64,000 bases of DNA, from NCBI GenBank assembly GCA_965229525.1, contig OZ245886.1:682001-746000 (forward strand). The letters run 5' to 3'. This DNA comes from HXMU1420-13 sp965229525. GTDB lineage: Bacteria > Bacteroidota > Rhodothermia > Balneolales > Balneolaceae. Both the position numbers and the translations under genes were made by a program. This document shows, in pieces, positions 17,376 through 27,188 of this stretch. How positions within the stretch are numbered: the stretch's first letter is position 1; the number at the start of each line of letters is the position of its first letter. The notes beneath the pieces were generated by a model. It saw only the letters and a program-made list of their open reading frames with translations. It was not told the origin of the DNA and did no database searches.

Positions 17376-18542
17376 TTGCTAAAAAAAACGTACTACCAAT
17401 TATTTCTACTGGCAATCATTATTAGCCTTGGTTGCCAAAAATCTTCTGAAACCGAACCATCCCTGATGCAACTTCCTAACCATATGTTTATTGGCACTTA
17501 TACGTTAGATATGGGCTGGGTTAATGGTCAGGGTCAAGGCATCTATAAAGCAGAAATTGATTACATGAACGCTGAATTGAACTTGTCCAGTTCAATCAGC
17601 CCCGTAACAAACCCATCATTTATTGCGTTTTCCCCTGATAAACAAAATTTATATGCGGTAAGTGAATTAGGAAGTGGTGAAGATGGGCATGGCTTCGTTT
17701 ATGCGTATTCGTTGGATGATCAGGGAAATCCGGTATATATAGATCGATATCCCACCAATGCCTTTTCTCCGTGTCACGTTTCGGTAGATGCAACCAGTAA
17801 ATTCGTATTTGTTGCTAATTATCAGGGTGGAGTTGCAATGGTTTACCGCCGTTATGATGATGGAAGCCTTGAATTTGTTCAACAGTTAAATCATGAAGGA
17901 TCAGGACCACATCCAAATCAAAACGGATCACACACGCACATGGTGAAGGTAAGTCCGGATAACAATTTCCTGTTCATTCCCGATTTAGGATCGGACAAAG
18001 TGTGGAGTTATAAGATAAATCATGATGAAGGGACTGTATCAAAAAATGAACAGGAATTTGTTGCTTTAGAACCGGGTTCTGGTCCCAGACATATGGACTT
18101 CCACCCTACTAAAGACATTGCCTATGTGATGAATGAGTTGAATTTCACAGTCTCTGTAATGAATTACGAACCGGACAGTGGTACACTTACTGAATACCAA
18201 AATGTACCAGCCATTCCTGCAGATTTTACAAGCTGGAATTCATCCGCCGACATTCATGTACACCCAAATGGAGATTTCTTATACAGCTCGAATCGAGGCC
18301 ACAATTCAATTGCCTCTTTTTCTATAGATGATGCCGGGATGCTCACTCCTATTGGTCACACCCCTACAGAAGGTGGAACCCCACGAAATTTCAATATTGC
18401 GCCATCCGGTGATTTGCTTTTCGTAGCCAACCAGGATTCTGATTCAATCACAATTTTTTCCATTGATTCTGAAACAGGTGAACTATCTTTTACTGGAAAC
18501 TCTTTGGAAGTTCCAACTCCTGTGAATATTACTTTTTATTGA
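17376..18542 (+). CDS. Lactonase-family lipoprotein (7-bladed beta-propeller)
   Basis: 388 aa, related to the YbhE-type 6-phosphogluconolactonase family. The N-terminus has a lipoprotein signal ending in SLGC (Cys at about residue 20), so the protein is anchored in an envelope membrane. Propeller blades are marked by repeated HVSVD / SPDNNFLF / GPRHMDFHPT / PRNFNIAPSGD segments. Such proteins open sugar lactones; the periplasmic location points to a free aldonolactone rather than the phosphate ester. It starts at TTG 17376, 11 bases after the di-heme cytochrome gene, and likely forms an operon with it: oxidase product is a lactone, which this enzyme would open. Confidence 0.83.
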   Translation: MLKKTYYQLFLLAIIISLGCQKSSETEPSLMQLPNHMFIGTYTLDMGWVNGQGQGIYKAEIDYMNAELNLSSSISPVTNPSFIAFSPDKQNLYAVSELGSGEDGHGFVYAYSLDDQGNPVYIDRYPTNAFSPCHVSVDATSKFVFVANYQGGVAMVYRRYDDGSLEFVQQLNHEGSGPHPNQNGSHTHMVKVSPDNNFLFIPDLGSDKVWSYKINHDEGTVSKNEQEFVALEPGSGPRHMDFHPTKDIAYVMNELNFTVSVMNYEPDSGTLTEYQNVPAIPADFTSWNSSADIHVHPNGDFLYSSNRGHNSIASFSIDDAGMLTPIGHTPTEGGTPRNFNIAPSGDLLFVANQDSDSITIFSIDSETGELSFTGNSLEVPTPVNITFY

Positions 18543-18604
18543 TTGTTGGATCATTGTAATTTCAGCGATGAATCTATCAAACAGATAAAGGATCAGGAAT
18601 ATTC

Positions 18605-19327
18605 ATGGGTAGAATTTTTGAAGTACGAAAAGCCGCAAAATTTGCACGATGGAATCGTATTGCAAAGCAATTTTCCAGAATTGGGAAGGAAATTGAAATT
18701 GCAGTAAAAGCCGGTGGACCTGATCCTGATACCAATCCTACTCTTCGCCGAGCAATACAAAATGGGAAGGGTGTTAATATGCCCAAGGATCTTATCGAAC
18801 GTGCGATAAAACGTGCAATTGGTAAAGATGCTACCAATTATGAAGAAGTTCTCTTTGAAGGATATGCTCCACATGGTGTAGCTGTTTTAGTAGAAACTGC
18901 TACTGATAATAACACGCGTACGGTGGGAAATGTGCGACCAATCTTCAATAAAAATGGCGGAAACCTGGGTAATGCGGGCAGTGTAGCCTTTCAGTTTACT
19001 CAAGTGGGTTCTTTCAAAATTAAACCCGGTGAGTTTGACGAAGAAGAACTTGAATTAGAATTAATCGATTATGGCTTATCCGAAATGGGTGAATCTGAAG
19101 ATGATGAAGGTAATCGCATATTGGTAATTCGTTGTGAGTTTTCAGAATTCGGTTCAATGCAACAAGCATTCGAGGAAAAAGGGATCGAGCCTATTAGTGC
19201 AGAAACCGATTGGATTCCTAATTCAACGGTTACACTAGAAGAAGATCAAGCCGAAGAAGTAATGGCGATCGTTGACAAGCTGGAACAGGATGAAGATGTC
19301 CAGCGGGTGTTCCACAATTTGGTTTAA
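18605..19327 (+). CDS. YebC/PmpR family regulatory protein
   Basis: 240-aa YebC-type protein. The N-terminal domain has the family's basic stretch (GRIFEVRKAAKFARW) and GGPDPDTNPTLRRAIQ, and the middle has FEGYAPHGVAVLVE and NKNGGNLG. YebC/PmpR proteins act as transcriptional regulators, and recent work on the family also ties them to ribosome stalling at proline-rich sequences. The first residues (MGRIFE rather than MAGHSK) mark the Bacteroidota-type variant. Stands alone, with 62 bases before it. Confidence 0.92.
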   Translation: MGRIFEVRKAAKFARWNRIAKQFSRIGKEIEIAVKAGGPDPDTNPTLRRAIQNGKGVNMPKDLIERAIKRAIGKDATNYEEVLFEGYAPHGVAVLVETATDNNTRTVGNVRPIFNKNGGNLGNAGSVAFQFTQVGSFKIKPGEFDEEELELELIDYGLSEMGESEDDEGNRILVIRCEFSEFGSMQQAFEEKGIEPISAETDWIPNSTVTLEEDQAEEVMAIVDKLEQDEDVQRVFHNLV

Positions 19328-19333
19328 TCACCG

Positions 19334-19470
19334 GTCTCCGCAAGGAGTCCAAAACTTTTTAGGGGTATATCAAGACTTCTACGCAGCTATTTTCAAATAA
19401 AGGCTTAGACACAGAGATTGCTTCGTTGTATAAGTTCCGTTTGTTTAAAACCAGTGCTCCACGCAATGAC
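19334..19470. repeat. Palindromic intergenic element, copy 2 (137 bp, decayed)
   Basis: The ends GTCTCCGCAAGGAG (19334-19347) and CTCCACGCAATGAC (19457-19470) match those of the copy at 14617-14756 at 12 of 14 positions each, and the inner GAGATTGCTTCGTTG starts at the same offset of 80 bases in both. It fills most of the gap between yebC and the converging peptidase gene; its outer arms could form a long imperfect hairpin between the two stop codons. Confidence 0.7.
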
Positions 19471-19484
19471 CAATGAAAATCGAT

Positions 19485-21137
19485 TCAACCGCCCAGAATA
19501 TTCTGGCTGCTGATATAAAAATCCGGATGTACTTCAAGATCATCAGCAAAAGATTCTATTTCCTGCCATTGTGAGTTTGGTTTAAGCCATATATCTACAT
19601 CGTTTAATTGTACTTTAACAGGCATATCAAAACCTTTGACTGTATTTCGCCAACGATACATTAAAGTACCTCCACGAAAAGCATATTCTAAAACTGGAAT
19701 TCTAACATCTCTCAAATATTGATCAAAAAATGGAGTTAGATCGTCTCCAAAGGCCTCACTTAAATAATCTTCAATTTGTGCCGAGCTAACTGTTTGATGT
19801 CTAAAGTCTCTATTTAATCCTCGTAGTGTATTTCGCCACAAATCATCATCATCAAAAACCTGACGCAGGGTATGTAGCATATTACCTCCTTTATAATACA
19901 TATCGGAGGACCCCTCATAGTGTACATTATAAATACCAATAATAGGCCGATCATTTTGAATACTTAATCGAACCCCTCTTGCATATTCATCAGCTGCACG
20001 CTCTCCATAATGATATTCCAAAAAAAGGTATTCTGAGTAGTGAGTGAAACTTTCATGAATCCACATGTCAGCTACATCTTTATAGGTGATGTTGTTTGCA
20101 AACCATTCATGACCTGTTTCGTGCACGATGATAAAATCGAATTTCAAACCCCAACCTGACCCGCTTAAATCTCGTCCGCGATATCCATTTTCATACCCAT
20201 TTCCATAGGTCACAGAGCTTTGATGTTCCATCCCCAAATAAGGAGCTTCAACTAATTTGTAGCTGTCTTCATAAAATGGATATGGTCCAAACCAGTACTC
20301 TAACGCTTCGATCGTTCTGGGTGCATCCGCAAATTGTTGTACAGCCTTTTCATAATTCTCGCGAAGTACCCAATAGTCGGCATCTAATTCGCCAACTTCT
20401 CCATCAATAATTTCTTTGAAGTTCACATAATCACCAATGTTAATATTCACTCCATAATTGTTGATTGGATTTGACACAAACCAATGCCAGGTTTTGGTTC
20501 TGTCCATATTTACTGTTATGGCTCTCAATCTACCATTCGAAACATTGATTAATTCTTCAGGGACTGTCACGCTAATCAACATACTATCAGGTTCATCGTA
20601 AGCGTGATCTTTATTCGGCCACCATATACTTGCTCCAATTCCCTGATTAGCATTTGCGATAAATGGATTTCCGTTAGTATCCCGAGTCCACACAATGCCA
20701 CCATCCCAGGGTGCATTTACTGCTTTATGTGGCTTCCCCTCGAATGAAATTATTACTTGTTCTATCGAACCAATCTGTTTGTTTTGATTCGTTTCGATGA
20801 AGTATACATTACTATCACGCTTAAAAGATAATACCATATTATCCTGGACGATTGATGAGATCTCCATCGGTTCCTGAAGGTCGATTTGCATGATGGAAGT
20901 CGTTAAAGTATCCACACGATACTGAATAAGATTTGTTCCGCTGATCGTGGAATCATCTAGATTAACTACTACGTCTAAATGATAATACGTTATGTCCCAC
21001 CACACTCTTTCATTGGTGATGCTGCCACGTAATGTATCCAGCCTGGTGAATTCAGACTGAACTTCGAAAAATTGGGCTTTAATTGAAGTACTGGTAATTA
21101 TAAGTGCTAGAATGAAAATGTGGGTCCGATTAAACAT
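19485..21137 (-). CDS. Exported M1-family metallopeptidase
   Basis: 550-aa zinc aminopeptidase-like protein with a signal peptide (residues about 1-21). The zinc site is complete: HETGH at 339-343 with the third ligand Glu362 in WIHES. The substrate-binding GxMEN loop of classical M1 enzymes reads GMEHQ here, as in many Bacteroidota members, so a relaxed or altered N-terminal recognition is possible. The enzyme is shorter than E. coli PepN and lacks the large C-terminal helical domain. It lies 1 base after the DUF420 gene's stop codon, so both are cotranscribed. It probably degrades peptides in the periplasm or outside. Confidence 0.88.
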   Translation of the reverse strand: MFNRTHIFILALIITSTSIKAQFFEVQSEFTRLDTLRGSITNERVWWDITYYHLDVVVNLDDSTISGTNLIQYRVDTLTTSIMQIDLQEPMEISSIVQDNMVLSFKRDSNVYFIETNQNKQIGSIEQVIISFEGKPHKAVNAPWDGGIVWTRDTNGNPFIANANQGIGASIWWPNKDHAYDEPDSMLISVTVPEELINVSNGRLRAITVNMDRTKTWHWFVSNPINNYGVNINIGDYVNFKEIIDGEVGELDADYWVLRENYEKAVQQFADAPRTIEALEYWFGPYPFYEDSYKLVEAPYLGMEHQSSVTYGNGYENGYRGRDLSGSGWGLKFDFIIVHETGHEWFANNITYKDVADMWIHESFTHYSEYLFLEYHYGERAADEYARGVRLSIQNDRPIIGIYNVHYEGSSDMYYKGGNMLHTLRQVFDDDDLWRNTLRGLNRDFRHQTVSSAQIEDYLSEAFGDDLTPFFDQYLRDVRIPVLEYAFRGGTLMYRWRNTVKGFDMPVKVQLNDVDIWLKPNSQWQEIESFADDLEVHPDFYISSQNILGG

Positions 21138-21707
21138 CTAACCGAATATCTTCAAGAAAAAGAAAACCAATACACCTGTAACAGATACATATAACCAAAT
21201 TGGGAATGTCCATCTTGCGATCTTTCTATGCTGTACAAACCTACCCGATAGCGCAAAGAAAAAAGTACTGAGTACTAGTGGCACCACAAAAACCGATAAT
21301 ACGATGTGTGTAATCAAGATAAAGAAATAGACATACCGTATTAAACCTTCACCCATGAATTTGGTGTCGCCAACAAATGTATGATAGATTACATAGCTAA
21401 CTAAAAATAGCGCGGATGAAATGAATGCGCTTAGCATGTAATTCATGTGTTTATCGAAATTCTTTTTTCGGATTTCATTAAAACCCAAAATCAGGAACAT
21501 GGTGCTTAAACCATTAAAGGTGGCATTTAATGCGGAGAGATCATTAATCCATCCTAGTTGTACAACAGCTGGTGGTTTAAAGTAAATTAACCAAAACAGT
21601 AACAATACCGCAGCCACACTAAATGCTAAAATTAAAGTAAGAGCCTTCTTGGAATTAATATTTTGAAAGGCTTTTGCGCTCTCGGGTAATTTTAAATCTT
21701 GAGCCAT
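21138..21707 (-). CDS. DUF420 domain membrane protein
   Basis: 189 aa with five hydrophobic helices, matching the DUF420 family (YozB-like). Conserved histidines occur in the helices (NYMLSAF after KHM, YHTFVGD, THIVLSVF, HRKIARWTFPIWLYVS). DUF420 genes often lie near cytochrome oxidase genes and may help heme-copper oxidase assembly; here the gene diverges from the act/cox operon, which supports such a link. The ATG at 21707 is preceded by a run of lysine-coding adenines and gives the usual short cytoplasmic leader. Confidence 0.78.
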   Translation of the reverse strand: MAQDLKLPESAKAFQNINSKKALTLILAFSVAAVLLLFWLIYFKPPAVVQLGWINDLSALNATFNGLSTMFLILGFNEIRKKNFDKHMNYMLSAFISSALFLVSYVIYHTFVGDTKFMGEGLIRYVYFFILITHIVLSVFVVPLVLSTFFFALSGRFVQHRKIARWTFPIWLYVSVTGVLVFFFLKIFG

Positions 21708-21962
21708 TTTTTTTATGAAAATCTCATGGTGAATCTGTTATCTATTGCTCGAATTGAAGTTACTGAAAATTGAAACTAACTGAGCATTTTGGTTGCCAAC
21801 AAAGTTTTTTTAACAATTGTTCTTATTTTGTCGATAAAGCGATCGACTTCTTTTAAGGAAAGGTTTAGCACATTTATTTAGAACAATTTTAAATAAGCTT
21901 TAGCGGTATTATACGGTTACCTTTCGTATTAAAAATTCGATAGATTTGGCGACCTTCGAATT

Positions 21963-22003
21963 GGAGGTTTAATGCCGTGATATTTCAACAAAAATCAGCA
22001 TAA
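21963..22003 (+). promoter_or_regulatory. GGAGG ribosome-binding site with leader mini-ORFs before actA
   Basis: A strong GGAGG at 21963-21967 stands before two very short reading frames, ATG-CCG-TGA at 21972 and a GTG-started 8-codon frame at 21977-22003, rather than before actA itself (ATG 22007). The GTG frame ends 3 bases before actA and could couple its translation, but the arrangement may be accidental. Confidence 0.3.
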
Positions 22004-22006
22004 AAT

Positions 22007-22651
22007 ATGGCGCAGATTTTCCCAAAGTGGACAAATCAAGTTCCCAGATTATTACTTATTGGCTTAATAGTTACAGCTAATGTTGTAATACTGGGTGTTT
22101 GGTATTACTTCTCACCTGAATATACCGATGTTGGATACGCCCCCGAACAACCCGTGCCTTACTCGCATCAAATTCACGTTGATAAACTTGGATTAGATTG
22201 TCAGTATTGCCACACATCAGTGTTCGAATCAAAGCAAGCCAATGTCCCACCAACTCAAACCTGTATGAACTGTCACAATCAGATTAAAACTGATAGTGAA
22301 AAATTAGCCCCAATTAGAGAAAGTTGGGAAACAGGAAAGGCTATTGAATGGGTTCGAGTTAATAACCTCGCTGATTATGCATATTTCAATCATGCTGCGC
22401 ACGTGAATGTTGGTGTGGGATGTGAAAGTTGTCACGGTAGAATTGATAAAATGGAAGTTGTTTATCAATCCGAACCACTTAGTATGAGCTGGTGCCTGGA
22501 TTGCCATCGCGAGCCGGAGAAAAATCTGAGACCAGTTTCTGAAGTAACTACCATGGGGTACGAAGTGGAGAATCAGCTAATTCTTGGTGCTGAGCTCGTA
22601 CGTAAAAACAATGTGAGCCCCCCTCTTTATTGCCAAGGCTGCCACTACTAA
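22007..22651 (+). CDS. actA: Alternative complex III subunit A, pentaheme cytochrome c
   Basis: 214 aa with one N-terminal membrane helix (about residues 14-35) and five CxxCH heme sites: CQYCH, CMNCH, CESCH, CLDCH and CQGCH, the last three residues before the C-terminus being part of it. ActA is the pentaheme subunit of alternative complex III, the quinol:electron-acceptor oxidoreductase that replaces the bc1 complex; it relays electrons on the periplasmic side. It heads a long plus-strand operon with all core act genes in canonical order, followed by the caa3 oxidase genes. A 298-base gap upstream holds the likely promoter. Confidence 0.95.
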   Translation: MAQIFPKWTNQVPRLLLIGLIVTANVVILGVWYYFSPEYTDVGYAPEQPVPYSHQIHVDKLGLDCQYCHTSVFESKQANVPPTQTCMNCHNQIKTDSEKLAPIRESWETGKAIEWVRVNNLADYAYFNHAAHVNVGVGCESCHGRIDKMEVVYQSEPLSMSWCLDCHREPEKNLRPVSEVTTMGYEVENQLILGAELVRKNNVSPPLYCQGCHY

Positions 22652-22679
22652 CCAATACTGTTGAATTTATAATCATCTG

Positions 22680-25600
22680 ATGAGCGAATTAACACAGAAT
22701 ACTTACTGGAAAAGCTTAAACGAATTAGCTCAGAATAAAGAATATGAGAAATTTGTAGAACGCGAGTTTCCGGAAGATGCTACTGAACTAAAAGATGGTG
22801 TTTCGAGAAAGGGATTTCTTAGAGTTATGGGCGCAAGTATCGCTCTTGCAGGTTTTGCTGCATGCCGTCGCCCTGTTCAAAAAATACTACCCTACTCAAA
22901 ACAACCAGAAGATATCGTACCTGGTATACCTTTATATTACGCAACAGCAATGCCATTTCAGGGTAGCTTAACTGGTCTTGTTGTTGAAAATCACCAAGGG
23001 CGACCTACAAAATTAGAAGGAAATGACCTTCACCCAGCCTCAGGTGGTAATACAAACGCATATCATCAGGCTTCTGTATTAGAAATGTACGACCCCGACC
23101 GTTCAAGAGGTCCAATTAGAAATGGACAACGATCTTCAACGGATGACTTTTATAATTTTGCTGCAGATTATTTTGCTGATTCTAATAAAAGAATTGCATT
23201 TATCTCAGAAGCAAACTCTTCTCCTACATTTAATGGATTAAAGGAAGAAGCACTAAATAAATTTAATGGTTCAAAGTGGGTAACCTACGAACCATTCGGC
23301 GAAGACAATGCCATTGAAGGAAATAACATCGCATTTGGACGTAGCTTAAGAAGCTACTATAACTTTGTAAATGCAGATGTAATTGTAAGCTTGGATGATG
23401 ACTTCCTTTCTCCTACCCATCCAAATAATGTAGAATATTCAAAACAGGTTACTTCAAGAAGAAAAGTGACCAGCACTGAAGATTCAATGAACCGAATCTA
23501 TTCAGTTGAAAATGGATTTACTTTAACAGGATCGTTTGCAGATCACCGATTAAGAATTAAAGCAAGTGATATAGCTGATTTTACCAACGCTTTAGCTGGT
23601 GCATTATCTTCACGAATTAGTGGTTTGAATAGATTCTCTTCAGTTTCAAATTCTTTTACCGATTCTGAATTTATAGTCGCTTTAGCCAATGACCTAGCCG
23701 CTAATGCAGGTAGAACCGCGGTTACGGCAGGTTTTGATCAATCACCCGAAGTACATGCAGTAGTTGCTGCTATCAATAGTGCTCTTGATAACATCGGAAA
23801 TACAGTCAATTACTTAGATGTCCCACATTTTGATGATCAAAATAATAGAACTGCATTTGCCGAAGTTGTTTCTGAAATCGCTGCTGGCGAATTTGATGCA
23901 GTCGTAATTATTGGTTCAAATCCAATACTTACTGCACCTGCCGATTTAAATGTAGCTTCTGCATTATCTAATGCTACTGAGGTTTTCCAACTATCTACCT
24001 ATAATGACGAAACTGGAAAAGCGGCAAGCTGGCATCTTGGTCGTTCTCATTATTTAGAAGCATGGGGTGACGGCTACTCCTTTGGTGGAGCCAGATCTGT
24101 TATTCAGCCGCAAATCCAGCCATTACACAACACCTTATCAGAAATTGAGTTCCTGGGTGCTATTGTAAATGCAGGCCAGGTAAATGGGTACGATTTAGTT
24201 CGAGAAACATTTAACAGTTTCTATTCAAGAAATTTTGAAAATCGTTGGTTAGATATTTTACATGATGGAATTGATATAACCAATGGTTACTCTGTAGACA
24301 ACCGAGGGCTTCAATCTGTTACACCTGCTACTTCTACTGCGATTAGTGGAACTGAAGTAGTTTTCAAAGCAGACAACTCAATTTATGATGGTCGCTTCGC
24401 GAATCTTGGCTGGTTACAAGAATTACCTGATCCAATTACAAAAATTACCTGGGATAATGTCGCATTGATGAGTGCAGCAACTGCATCAACCCTGGGAATT
24501 GATACGGACAGTCCATTAGGAGAAGCTAAGCAACAAATTGTAACAATTGCGGTTAATGGACAATCTATTCAAATGGCGGCCTGGGTACAACCCGGTCATG
24601 CCGACGATTCTATTACCATTTGCACGGGTTATGGTAGAGAAGGAATTGGTAGAGTTGCAGATGTTCAAACCAATAGTTCACAGCTTCTTGATAAAACAGC
24701 GACTTCTGGTGGTGTAAATGTTTACCCATTAAGAACTACATCGGCCATGTTATTTGGTGCTGGCGAAGTATCTGTTATAAGTGGAACGTATGAAATTGCG
24801 TCCGTTCAAGATCATCACAGTCTTGAAGGGCGTGATATGTATCGACAAGCTACTTTAAAGAAATACCAGGAGAAGCCAGATTACGCTACTTTCAAAGCGG
24901 TTCATAAATATGCAGTTCCGGGTATGAAGGAAGCGGCAGATCTTGGTGAAGATCAGCCAATTTCTCTTTTCAATGAGCAGGTTGCACCAGAAGGCGAGCC
25001 TCAATGGGGAATGGCGATAGATTTGAACTCATGTTTCGGATGTGGTGTATGTATCATTGCCTGTCAATCTGAGAATAATATTCCTGTAATTGGTAAACGA
25101 GAAGTTATTCGTGGCCGTGAGATGCATTGGATCAGAACAGATCGATATTACATGGGTGATGTGGACAATCCACAGGCTGTTCACCAACCGGTTCCTTGTA
25201 TGCATTGTGAGTTGGCACCGTGCGAGCAAGTTTGCCCGGTTGCTGCTACCACACATAGTGACGATGGCATGAACCAAATGACATATAACCGTTGTATCGG
25301 AACACGTTACTGTGCAAACAACTGTCCATTCAAAGTTAGAAGATTCAACTTCTTCAACTATCCAAAAGAGTATTTAACAACCGGCGAAGATCCGGATATT
25401 ATTCAAATGGCGATGAACCCCGAGGTGACTGTACGTTTCCGTGGGGTAATGGAAAAATGTACATACTGTGTACAACGTGTAAATCGTGCTAAAATCAATA
25501 CTAAGATTGAAACTGGTTATCCTAAACCTGCAGATGGCACTGTACAAACAGCATGTCAGCAAGCTTGCCCAGCTGATGCGATCTACTTTGGTGATTTAAC

Positions 25601-25757
25601 CGACGAAAGTAGTGAAGTTGTTACAATGAAACGCAACGAGCGTAACTATTTGATGCTTGAAGAATTGAATGTTCGTCCACGTACTTCTTACATCGCTAAA
25701 TTGACGAATCCAAACCCAGCTTTGGTGAAAGAAAATAACGAGGAATACGCCCACTAA
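22680..25757 (+). CDS. actB: Alternative complex III subunit B, iron-sulfur/molybdopterin-like
   Basis: 1025-aa fusion of a molybdopterin-oxidoreductase-like domain (residues ~80-740) and a ferredoxin-like domain (~770-1000). The first part is known to lack cofactor in ACIII. Cluster ligands appear as CFGCGVCIIAC starting at Cys785, CMHCELAPCEQVC, CIGTRYCANNC and CTYCVQR with a later CQQAC, enough for three 4Fe-4S clusters and one 3Fe-4S cluster; the Thr in CIGT is typical of this subunit. A Tat-like segment (SRKGFLRVMGAS near residue 42) has Arg-Lys instead of twin Arg. The stop overlaps actC by one base. Confidence 0.95.
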   Translation: MSELTQNTYWKSLNELAQNKEYEKFVEREFPEDATELKDGVSRKGFLRVMGASIALAGFAACRRPVQKILPYSKQPEDIVPGIPLYYATAMPFQGSLTGLVVENHQGRPTKLEGNDLHPASGGNTNAYHQASVLEMYDPDRSRGPIRNGQRSSTDDFYNFAADYFADSNKRIAFISEANSSPTFNGLKEEALNKFNGSKWVTYEPFGEDNAIEGNNIAFGRSLRSYYNFVNADVIVSLDDDFLSPTHPNNVEYSKQVTSRRKVTSTEDSMNRIYSVENGFTLTGSFADHRLRIKASDIADFTNALAGALSSRISGLNRFSSVSNSFTDSEFIVALANDLAANAGRTAVTAGFDQSPEVHAVVAAINSALDNIGNTVNYLDVPHFDDQNNRTAFAEVVSEIAAGEFDAVVIIGSNPILTAPADLNVASALSNATEVFQLSTYNDETGKAASWHLGRSHYLEAWGDGYSFGGARSVIQPQIQPLHNTLSEIEFLGAIVNAGQVNGYDLVRETFNSFYSRNFENRWLDILHDGIDITNGYSVDNRGLQSVTPATSTAISGTEVVFKADNSIYDGRFANLGWLQELPDPITKITWDNVALMSAATASTLGIDTDSPLGEAKQQIVTIAVNGQSIQMAAWVQPGHADDSITICTGYGREGIGRVADVQTNSSQLLDKTATSGGVNVYPLRTTSAMLFGAGEVSVISGTYEIASVQDHHSLEGRDMYRQATLKKYQEKPDYATFKAVHKYAVPGMKEAADLGEDQPISLFNEQVAPEGEPQWGMAIDLNSCFGCGVCIIACQSENNIPVIGKREVIRGREMHWIRTDRYYMGDVDNPQAVHQPVPCMHCELAPCEQVCPVAATTHSDDGMNQMTYNRCIGTRYCANNCPFKVRRFNFFNYPKEYLTTGEDPDIIQMAMNPEVTVRFRGVMEKCTYCVQRVNRAKINTKIETGYPKPADGTVQTACQQACPADAIYFGDLTDESSEVVTMKRNERNYLMLEELNVRPRTSYIAKLTNPNPALVKENNEEYAH

Positions 25758-27184
25758 TGAGTAAATACGAATACATACCGGAGCCAGCGCTCGTAAAAGG
25801 CAATCACGATTTTGCCAGTATTACAAAACTAGTTACCGATGTAAACCTCAAGCCAACTCCAAAAGGTTGGTACCTGGCTATGCTTCCGGCAAATGCCTTG
25901 CTTGGACTACTTCTTGTATCAATTGGCTATCTGATTTGGGAAGGAACAGGTATTTGGGGGTTAAATAACCCTGTGGGTTGGGGTTGGGCAATTATCAACT
26001 TTGTTTGGTGGGTTGGTATTGGTCATGCCGGCACATTAATTTCAGCCATCCTTTTCCTATTCCGACAGGATTGGAGAACAGCGATCAACCGTTTTGCTGA
26101 AGCGATGACGATTTTCGCTGTTATGTGTGCGGGGGTTTTTCCGGCTATCCACGTTGGTAGAATTTGGGTTATTTATTGGGTATTCCCACTACCAAACCAA
26201 ATGGCAATGTGGCCAAACTTTAACTCTCCTCTACTTTGGGACGTATTTGCGGTATCAACTTATTTTACAGTTTCACTTTTATTTTGGTATGTAGGTTTAG
26301 TACCTGATTTAGCTACAATTCGAGATAAGGCTACTGATAAAATCAGAAAATTCGCCTACGGAATTTTTGCACTTGGTTGGACTGGAAGTAGCCGTGCATG
26401 GTGGAATTATGAAAAAGCTTATATGATCCTTGCTGGTCTTGCTACACCTCTTGTACTTTCTGTACACACGATTGTATCCTTTGACTTCGCTGTTTCAATG
26501 ATTCCAGGCTGGCACACCACTATTTTCCCTCCTTATTTCGTTGCTGGTGCGATTTTCTCTGGATTTGCTATGGTGCTTACCTTAATGATTGTTGCCAGAA
26601 AAATTTATGGCATGAAAGACATCATGACTGATGACCACATGGAGAAAATGAATATCATCATTATGGTGACTGGCTCCATGGTTGGTTTCGCTTATATGAT
26701 GGAATTCTTTATCGCCTGGTATAGCGGTGTTGAATATGAGAAAGCAATTTTCTTATTAAGAGCTACTGGACCTTATGCATGGGCTTATTGGATAATGATG
26801 TTCTGTAATGTGATATCTCCTCAAGTTTTCTGGTCAAAGAAATTGAGACGAAGTGTAGGATTTACATTCTTCATATCGATAGTTGTAAACATCGGTATGT
26901 GGTTTGAGCGATTTGTAATTACTGTAACATCTCTATCAACAGATTACCTGCCGTCATCATGGGAGTATTACTCACCAACAGCATGGGACGTTTTAACATA
27001 TGTTGGAACTTTTGGATTATTCTTCACGATGTTCCTTCTCTTCTTACGATTCCTGCCGATGATTGCTATCGCAGAAGTAAAATTAGTAATGCCTCAGGGT
27101 GATCCACATAATTACGATGATGAAACACAAGAATATCATCCGCATGTGGAAGAAGTACCTAAACCTAAAGCAGTGAGCGCCTAA
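25757..27184 (+). CDS. actC: Alternative complex III subunit C (NrfD-like)
   Basis: 475-aa integral membrane subunit of the NrfD/PsrC family with about ten helices. It binds quinol and is thought to hold a proton half-channel. The helix with GHAGTLISAILFLFRQDWR carries the conserved His and acidic residues near the quinol site. Its ATG overlaps the TAA of actB by one base, so the two are coupled. Charged residues in VWWVGIGH and SVHTIVSFDF fit the family. Length is usual. Confidence 0.95.
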   Translation: MSKYEYIPEPALVKGNHDFASITKLVTDVNLKPTPKGWYLAMLPANALLGLLLVSIGYLIWEGTGIWGLNNPVGWGWAIINFVWWVGIGHAGTLISAILFLFRQDWRTAINRFAEAMTIFAVMCAGVFPAIHVGRIWVIYWVFPLPNQMAMWPNFNSPLLWDVFAVSTYFTVSLLFWYVGLVPDLATIRDKATDKIRKFAYGIFALGWTGSSRAWWNYEKAYMILAGLATPLVLSVHTIVSFDFAVSMIPGWHTTIFPPYFVAGAIFSGFAMVLTLMIVARKIYGMKDIMTDDHMEKMNIIIMVTGSMVGFAYMMEFFIAWYSGVEYEKAIFLLRATGPYAWAYWIMMFCNVISPQVFWSKKLRRSVGFTFFISIVVNIGMWFERFVITVTSLSTDYLPSSWEYYSPTAWDVLTYVGTFGLFFTMFLLFLRFLPMIAIAEVKLVMPQGDPHNYDDETQEYHPHVEEVPKPKAVSA

Positions 27185-27188
27185 GATT

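Noticed and set aside
20110..20240. GMEHQ instead of GAMEN in the M1 peptidase as a broken active site
   Set aside because: The variant is common in Bacteroidota members and the zinc site is complete.
22790..22850. Loss of the twin arginine in ActB as a functional defect
   Set aside because: Arg-Lys variants work in Tat signals of some proteins and the rest of the signal looks normal; not evidence of damage.
25029..25277. Minus-strand frames inside actB and other long genes
   Set aside because: They are shadows of strongly coding plus-strand genes, with no homology or ribosome binding site.
22680..25757. actB as a nitrate/formate-type molybdoenzyme
   Set aside because: The gene is inside a canonical act operon, has the ActB cluster pattern (CIGT), and ACIII ActB is known to carry no molybdopterin cofactor.
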